A DNA stretch of 19,170 nt from JANYBT01 sp038211475 (GTDB lineage: Bacteria > Acidobacteriota > Terriglobia > Terriglobales > Acidobacteriaceae), in NCBI GenBank assembly GCA_038211475.1, contig JBBQVN010000064.1, positions 1-19,170 on the forward strand, read 5' to 3'. Every line of letters begins with the position of its first letter. Positions within the stretch are counted from its first letter, which is position 1. The position numbers and the translations under genes are program-made. Shown in pieces: positions 15,091 through 19,170 of the stretch. The notes under the pieces were generated by a model. That model did not search any database. It saw only the letters and a program-made list of their open reading frames with translations, and had not been told where the DNA came from.

Positions 15091-15275
15091 CTCGGTCGGT
15101 ACGGTGGTGCAAGCCTCCAACTCGTGGCAAAGCAATGGCTCGGCCGCGAGTCAAGCGGGAGCCCTGTCGCCGGGCGTCTCCCCATCAAGTCCAAGATGGG
15201 TTCGGTCGTCGTGATAGTGTGAGATATGTTCGGAGACAAGTCGTTTCAGGTGGGGCCCGTTCAAGGGAATCACCT
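15091..15275 (-). mobile_element. Transposase integrase-core C-terminal fragment
   Basis: The minus strand reads VIPLNGPHLKRLVSEHISHY, then HDDRTHLGLDGETPGDRA, which is the end of an rve-type integrase core of IS3-like or related elements ('LNERHL-RLL-EYI-YYH-DRTHLGL-K-TP'). In a neighbouring frame it continues RAIALPRVGGLHHRTDR, the usual last residues of these proteins. The DDE core is missing. It abuts the broken ParB copy at 15090 and probably marks the point where that copy was interrupted. Confidence 0.65.
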
Positions 15276-15374
15276 GAAGGCTTCCTGAAGCAGTACCCTG
15301 AAGAATTTTAAGCTTAGTTCTACCTCGCCCGAAAAGGGAGGTAGAGCAATGGCTCCCTGAAGATCGTCCTGAAG
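15273..15374 (+). repeat. Five CCTGAAG heptamers
   Basis: CCTGAAG occurs at 15273, 15284, 15297, 15356 and 15368. Within the groups the spacing is 11, 13 and 12 bases, close to one helical turn. No gene is seen here. The pattern may be a protein-binding array or chance. Confidence 0.35.
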
Positions 15375-15539
15375 CTTCAAAAAGTAGCATTTCCCGCACG
15401 TTGAAGCGGTGACCGGACTGCAAATCTTTACTCAAAGATGCGGTAAAAGGACAGCTCCGCATACCTAGGCAGAGGGCTGTTGAACGGTCCTAGCTACGGC
15501 GGAACCCGATTTGCCATTGCGCTTTTTAGGAGACGAACA

Positions 15540-15767
15540 ATGTCAATTCTCAAAAACTTTCTTCTCGCTGTAGTGATTTCTCAAGCCCCAATGCCCTACG
15601 CCCGTCGGGAATTGGGGAACAGTCCCTCCCTGATTCAACATTTTCAAGCCAAAACGAACCTTCAATCTTGTCAACCTCATGCATTCACTCGCGGCGGTTT
15701 GGCGCGACCAACCCCTGGTAGGGGATTGCAGTGGTTTGTCCACTGCAAAGACGTGAAAGGAGAACCT
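15540..15767 (+). other. Open upstream leader in frame with the ParB-methyltransferase
   Basis: An ATG at 15540 has AGGAG (15528-15532) at a good distance of seven bases and starts MSILKNFLLAVVISQAPMPY, a hydrophobic, signal-like segment. The frame stays open for 76 codons and runs without a stop into the methyltransferase gene at 15768. Its later part (FTRGGLARPTPGRGLQWFVH) looks non-natural for a domain. Either a short leader peptide gene lost its stop codon, or the longer 523-residue form is made. I prefer the internal start at 15768. Confidence 0.35.
15712..15748 (+). promoter_or_regulatory. Tandem hairpins before the methyltransferase start
   Basis: CCCCT-GGT-AGGGG (15712-15724) is followed at once by TTGCAGTGG-TTTGT-CCACTGCAA (15726-15748), a perfect 9-bp stem with a 5-nt loop. 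The second ends eight bases before the AAAGGAG site at 15756. It could act as an operator or as an RNA structure that controls access to the ribosome-binding site. Confidence 0.5.
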
Positions 15768-17111
15768 ATGGAAACTTTAGGACCGGAGCTTTCAATAGTC
15801 CAGCAACCGGTGGGGAGTCTGAAGGCAAATCCCCGCAACGCCAGAACTCACTCCAAATCCCAAATTCGCCAAATCGCGAAAAGCATGCAAGTCTTCGGGA
15901 TCACCAACCCCATTCTGGTTGACAAGAACAACACCATCCTTGCCGGGCATGGCCGGTGGAAGGCTGCGAAGCAGCTCGGCCTCTCCAGTGTTCCCACCAT
16001 CCGGCTGGAAAACCTGACGCCCGACCAGATCCGCGCCTACGTGATTGCCGACAACCGTCTTGCAGAAAAGGCGGGTTGGGATAACTCGATCCTCGCAATC
16101 GAATTTCAAGATCTCCTAACCCTTGATCTTGATTTTGACATCACGACCACCGGTTTTGAGATTCCGGAGATTGACTTCTTTTTGTCCCCACCGACCCTAC
16201 CGACCAAGCAGCCAGACCCGGATGATGCCTTCGAAGTATCGGACAGTCCTAAGGCAATCACCCAGCCTGGCGATGTTTGGCAACTAGGCAGAAGACACCG
16301 GATTGTGTGTGCAAACTCCCTGCTGCAGGAGTCTTACACGACCTTGATGGGGGCGAAACGAGCCGCCGTGGTCTTTACCGATCCACCCTATAACGTCCCC
16401 ATCCACGGTCATGCCGGGGGCAATGGGGCGGTCCAGCATCGCGAATTCCTGATGGGGTCCGGCGAATTGAATGACCCTGAGTTCGATACCTTCCTAAACA
16501 CCTGCCTTGGTTGCATGGCGCGCTTCAGTAAGCCTGGGTCGGTCCACTACATCAGCATGGACTGGAGACATATGGGAGAACTGCTGGCGGCAGGCCGCGC
16601 TGCTTACGGTTCCTTCCTGAATCTATGTGTCTGGGTCAAGAACAATGGCGGCATGGGCTCTTTCTACCGCTCCCGGCACGAACTAGTGTTCGTGTTCAGA
16701 AACGGCAAAAGCCAGCACCGAAACAACGTCCAACTGGGCCGTTTCGGTCGCAATCGTACCAACGTCTGGGAGTATCCGGGCGTAAACACCCTGTCCAAAC
16801 AAGGGGACGAAGGCAATCTTCTAGCCTTGCACCCCACGGTGAAGCCGGTAGCCATGATCGCCGAGGCCTTGCTGGATTGCTCGGCTCGGGGAGACGTAGT
16901 GCTGGACCCATTCCTGGGATCGGGGTCGACCCTGATCGCAGCCGAGCGAACCGGGCGCTGCTGCTACGGAATCGAACTTGACCCAATCTACGTTGACACC
17001 GCCATTCAACGATGGCAGCGCCACACCGGCGACCACGCCATTCACGCCGCGACTGGAAAACGATTCGATCAGATCGTAACCGAGACCAAGGAGGCGCATG
17101 GCAAAGCCTAA
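15768..17111 (+). CDS. ParB-like nuclease domain / DNA methyltransferase fusion
   Basis: The start at 15768 has AAAGGAG six bases upstream, and homologous ParB domains begin here. The 447-residue protein has an N-terminal ParB/Srx-like domain (about 10-110: LKANPRNARTHSKSQIRQIA, GITNPILVDKN, AGHGRWKAAKQLGL, IRAYVIADNRLAEKAGWDNS). A C-terminal amino-methyltransferase domain follows. Its DPPY motif (IV) is at 205-208 and the SAM-binding DPFLGSGST (I) at 380-388. That order and HPTVKP point to a beta-class N6-adenine or N4-cytosine methylase of the DNA_methylase (N6/N4) family. Such fusions are common in prophages and integrative elements and modify phage DNA, often as solitary enzymes. No restriction endonuclease is next to it. 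The gene overlaps the next one by 14 bp, so they form an operon with the terminase. Confidence 0.9.
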   Translation: METLGPELSIVQQPVGSLKANPRNARTHSKSQIRQIAKSMQVFGITNPILVDKNNTILAGHGRWKAAKQLGLSSVPTIRLENLTPDQIRAYVIADNRLAEKAGWDNSILAIEFQDLLTLDLDFDITTTGFEIPEIDFFLSPPTLPTKQPDPDDAFEVSDSPKAITQPGDVWQLGRRHRIVCANSLLQESYTTLMGAKRAAVVFTDPPYNVPIHGHAGGNGAVQHREFLMGSGELNDPEFDTFLNTCLGCMARFSKPGSVHYISMDWRHMGELLAAGRAAYGSFLNLCVWVKNNGGMGSFYRSRHELVFVFRNGKSQHRNNVQLGRFGRNRTNVWEYPGVNTLSKQGDEGNLLALHPTVKPVAMIAEALLDCSARGDVVLDPFLGSGSTLIAAERTGRCCYGIELDPIYVDTAIQRWQRHTGDHAIHAATGKRFDQIVTETKEAHGKA

Positions 17112-17520
17112 CCATTCAGATTACACGGTGGGATACAAAAAGCCGCCACGCCATAACCGGTTTAAGCCGGGGCACTCTGGAAACCCCACAGGCCGTCCGA
17201 AAAAAACTGTAACGCCGGGTGAGCTAATCGAGCAAGAGGGACAGATGCTGATCACGATCACGGAAAATCATAAGCCGATCAGAGTTTCCAAGCTCCACGC
17301 GATGGTGAAGGGCCTCTTCCTCAAAGGAACAACGGGGAATTCAAGGGCTGCGGAACTGGTGTTTCAGAGACTCGAGCAGCACCAGTCCGATGGACCCGAC
17401 AATCTCGAGGCCTTGATCGACACGTTGCGCACCACTGACGCGCGGATTGAATCTGGGGACCAAGGTCTCCCCAACAAAACTCTTGCTCCAGTCGGAGGTG
17501 CAAAGCTCGAAAAGAAATGA
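17098..17520 (+). CDS. DUF5681 domain protein (phage-associated)
   Basis: The 140-residue protein starts at 17098 inside the end of the methyltransferase gene, with AAGGAGG upstream. Its N-terminus reads VGYKKPPRHNRFKPGHSGNP then TGRPKK, the signature of DUF5681 ('VGY-KPP--T-FKPGQSGNPKGRPKG'). The remaining part is helical (LIEQEGQMLITITENHKPIR, VSKLHAMVKGLFLKGTTGNS). DUF5681 proteins are typically next to phage terminase genes, and a small-terminase or DNA-binding role has been suggested from that position. Here the terminase large subunit starts 127 bases downstream, which supports the same idea. The gene is intact. Confidence 0.85.
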   Translation: MAKPNHSDYTVGYKKPPRHNRFKPGHSGNPTGRPKKTVTPGELIEQEGQMLITITENHKPIRVSKLHAMVKGLFLKGTTGNSRAAELVFQRLEQHQSDGPDNLEALIDTLRTTDARIESGDQGLPNKTLAPVGGAKLEKK

Positions 17521-17647
17521 CTCCTGGCCCAGATGCGCATTTCGACAATGGGGCATGGTTCGACTGCTGTGGCTCGATCTGGAGCGACAAAGTCGCCGAT
17601 GCCCCCAGAATTTAATAAGATTCCAACGATTTGAAAGGAAGGGTTAA

Positions 17648-18886
17648 ATGTCCACTCTTAACTATGGCGGTCGCGTGCGGCGGTTTGCCATGCGTCTTCC
17701 GGAGAAAGACCGGGCCATCAACATCCTCGAGGGGTCAGTGCGCAGCGGGAAGACCTGGGCCCTCCACCTTAAAGCTATGTGTTGTTGCCGTTACAACGTT
17801 GGCGGCCGGAAGATCTTCACCGGAGTCTCCAAGCAGAGCATCTTCAACAACGTTCTGACCGACCTGTTCGAGCTCATTGGCACACGGAACTACAGCTACA
17901 CCCGGAATACCGGGCAGCTCAAGCTGTTCGGCACGGAATGGCTGGTCATCGGCGCCAAGGATGAGGGCTCGGAGAAGTACATCCGGGGATTGACCGTGGG
18001 AGTTGCGATCTGTGACGAGGTCAGCCTGATGCCGCAAAGCTTCTTTCAGATGCTGCTCAGCCGCATGTCTCCCGAGGGTGCCCGCCTCTATGGGACCACC
18101 AACCCGGACAGCCCCCACCACTGGCTCAAGACCGAATATCTCGACAACCTCGAACTGCGCGAAAGGCAGATTCTGTGGTCGGAACACTTCACCATGGCCG
18201 ACAACCCCAACTTGCCGGCGGGCTTTGTGGAGAGGCAGAAACGACTCTATAAGGGTTTCTTCTATAAGCGATTCATCGAAGGGCTGTGGGTGATTGCGGA
18301 GGGCGCGATCTATAAGGATTCCTGGTCCGAGGAACTGCTCTACGATCTAAAGGACGAACCGCCTGATCTTCGCCTGCCCGGCGGCCATCAGCAGCGGTAT
18401 ATCGCCATCGATTATGGGACGACTAACCCCATGGTCTTCCTGGACATCATTGATGACGGCAACAAGATTTGGGTGGTCCGCGAGTACTACTGGGACTCCG
18501 CCGTACAGATGCGGCAAAAGACCGATGCCGAGTATGCCGACGACCTGGCTGAGTTTATCGGGCCCCAAAACAACGCCAAGGTCATCATCGATCCCTCCGC
18601 GGCATCGTTCAAGGCCGAGATGAACAAACGCGGTATCTGGCATGTGGACGCAGACAACGATGTGAACGAAGGGATTCGAATGGCTTCGATGGCGCTGAAT
18701 CAGCGCCTGGTGCGATTCTGCCGCCAGGAAGTACCCAAGACCATTCAGGAGATGCAGACTTACGCCTGGGACCCTAAAGCCGCCCAGCGCGGCGAAGAAA
18801 AGCCGTTGAAATTGCACGATCACGGTCCGGACGCCTTCCGCTACTTCGCTAAGAGCGAGATTCCGTATTGGCGTCTGGCCGGGTGA
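17648..18886 (+). CDS. terL: Phage terminase large subunit (PBSX-like)
   Basis: The 412-residue protein follows AGGAAGG (17637-17643). It has an N-terminal packaging ATPase and a C-terminal nuclease. The Walker A is GSVRSGKT (29-36) and the Walker B is VAICDEV with Asp123 and Glu124. The coupling-motif region YGTTNPDSPHHWL follows. The nuclease part has YIAIDYGTTNP (Asp255), AKVIIDPSAASF (Asp315) and HDHGPDAFRYF (Asp395), the three acidic positions expected for an RNase H-like nuclease. It is full length and looks functional. The enzyme cuts concatemeric phage DNA and drives it into the capsid, but no portal, protease or capsid gene follows in this window. This is the strongest sign of a prophage or gene-transfer-like remnant. 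Confidence 0.92.
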   Translation: MSTLNYGGRVRRFAMRLPEKDRAINILEGSVRSGKTWALHLKAMCCCRYNVGGRKIFTGVSKQSIFNNVLTDLFELIGTRNYSYTRNTGQLKLFGTEWLVIGAKDEGSEKYIRGLTVGVAICDEVSLMPQSFFQMLLSRMSPEGARLYGTTNPDSPHHWLKTEYLDNLELRERQILWSEHFTMADNPNLPAGFVERQKRLYKGFFYKRFIEGLWVIAEGAIYKDSWSEELLYDLKDEPPDLRLPGGHQQRYIAIDYGTTNPMVFLDIIDDGNKIWVVREYYWDSAVQMRQKTDAEYADDLAEFIGPQNNAKVIIDPSAASFKAEMNKRGIWHVDADNDVNEGIRMASMALNQRLVRFCRQEVPKTIQEMQTYAWDPKAAQRGEEKPLKLHDHGPDAFRYFAKSEIPYWRLAG

Positions 18887-18947
18887 CCGCCGGTACCGTC
18901 CATACAAGGGCACACCGCTGCGGCGGAGACCCGGCGGTTGAGGCTTA

Positions 18948-18970
18948 GCTCGGGTGTTCGACACCCGAGC
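18948..18970 (+). terminator. Strong hairpin after the terminase gene
   Basis: GCTCGGGTGT (18948-18957) pairs perfectly with ACACCCGAGC (18961-18970) across a TCG loop, 61 bases past the terminase stop. There is no T-run behind it, so it may be a terminator, an operator or an end of a mobile element. Confidence 0.5.
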
Positions 18971-18981
18971 GGCGACTCTGC

Positions 18982-19130
18982 CTATCCTTGCTTCTGAGCG
19001 GCGCGCCACTTCGCCCATCGCGCCCTCTGCGCAGCGGCAATGTACTGAGAGTTCGCTCGACTCTTTGGCAAAACAGAGCGGCAAAAATCACCGTTCACTT
19101 CCAATTTCTTTCCCGGTGGAACAGCGGTCT
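18982..19130 (-). pseudogene. Small basic AAQRARWAK-type protein, C-terminal fragment
   Basis: The minus strand ends SQYIAAAQRARWAKWRAAQK QG at the TAG 18982-18984. Many small acidobacterial and other bacterial proteins end '-RIAAAQRARWAKVRA-QKK'. The frame is open back to a TAG near 19130 but has no ATG; a GTG near 19106 would give about 40 residues. Upstream residues (NGDFCRSVLPKSRAN) are not typical, so the N-terminus was probably lost. This is a DNA-binding-like tail with no known function. Confidence 0.45.
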
Positions 19131-19170
19131 AATCGTGCGTGTTGCGTCCACATGTCACCGTGACAGTGCG

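Noticed and set aside
15273..15374. CRISPR array
   Set aside because: The heptamers are too short and the spacing too small and uneven for repeats and spacers; no cas gene is present.
15768..17111. Complete restriction-modification system
   Set aside because: Only a methyltransferase fused to a ParB-like domain is found. No endonuclease gene is adjacent; the neighbours are phage packaging genes.
18347..19084. A 245-codon minus-strand frame
   Set aside because: Most of it is antisense to the well-supported terminase gene, in a different frame from the small basic-protein tail.

Overview
The window looks like an accessory, partly decayed stretch of a chromosome from a moderately GC-rich bacterium, most plausibly a soil-type Acidobacteriota. 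I infer this from the families present: a ceramidase-like protein with tectonin-type repeats, a SGNH hydrolase with a long N-terminal domain, a secreted protein opening with a 'FDVPGS' motif, a TPR/FG-GAP protein, and M1-peptidase and choice-of-anchor-like fragments. No rRNA, tRNA or CRISPR array was seen.

Layout. 1-1060: a secreted-protein pseudogene running off the left edge, then short gene fragments (M1 peptidase-like, SPFH-like) in mostly non-coding DNA. 1278-3212: an intact ceramidase-like gene ending in five 40-residue repeats. 3213-4230: a graveyard of fragments (histidine kinase, DUF4440-like, integrase tail, choice-of-anchor-like). 4311-5522: a SGNH/GDSL hydrolase with two frameshifts. 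5580-5745: a non-coding block rich in inverted repeats. 6509-8418: an intact AraC-type regulator overlapping by 4 bp a TPR/FG-GAP protein that stops abruptly at a junction with a convergent, also truncated phosphotransferase pseudogene. 9211-9597: the tail of an insertion sequence abutting the phosphotransferase N-terminus. 9600-11130: more decayed genes on the minus strand. 11154-13307: two secreted proteins of unknown function around a small membrane-protein gene with a nonsense codon. 13584-14597: a zinc-finger protein on the minus strand. 14764-18886: a phage-derived module with a broken ParB-like copy, a transposase fragment, an intact ParB-methyltransferase fusion, a DUF5681 protein and a terminase large subunit. 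18887-19170: a strong hairpin and a small basic-protein fragment.

How the genes work together. Only two groups look coordinated. The AraC regulator and the TPR/FG-GAP protein are probably co-transcribed. The ParB-methyltransferase, DUF5681 and terminase genes form a phage packaging/modification cassette without portal, capsid or integrase genes in view. The rest is a mosaic: at least six genes carry 1-2 base indels or nonsense codons, and several are cut at sharp junctions. The less ordinary signals are: two copies of a palindrome placed exactly 2 nt before an ATGCAA start; a partial duplication of the ParB domain broken by a 2-nt deletion and a transposase tail; tandem hairpins just upstream of the methyltransferase ribosome-binding site inside an open upstream reading frame; and a low-GC secreted protein with a cysteine cluster and a good promoter.
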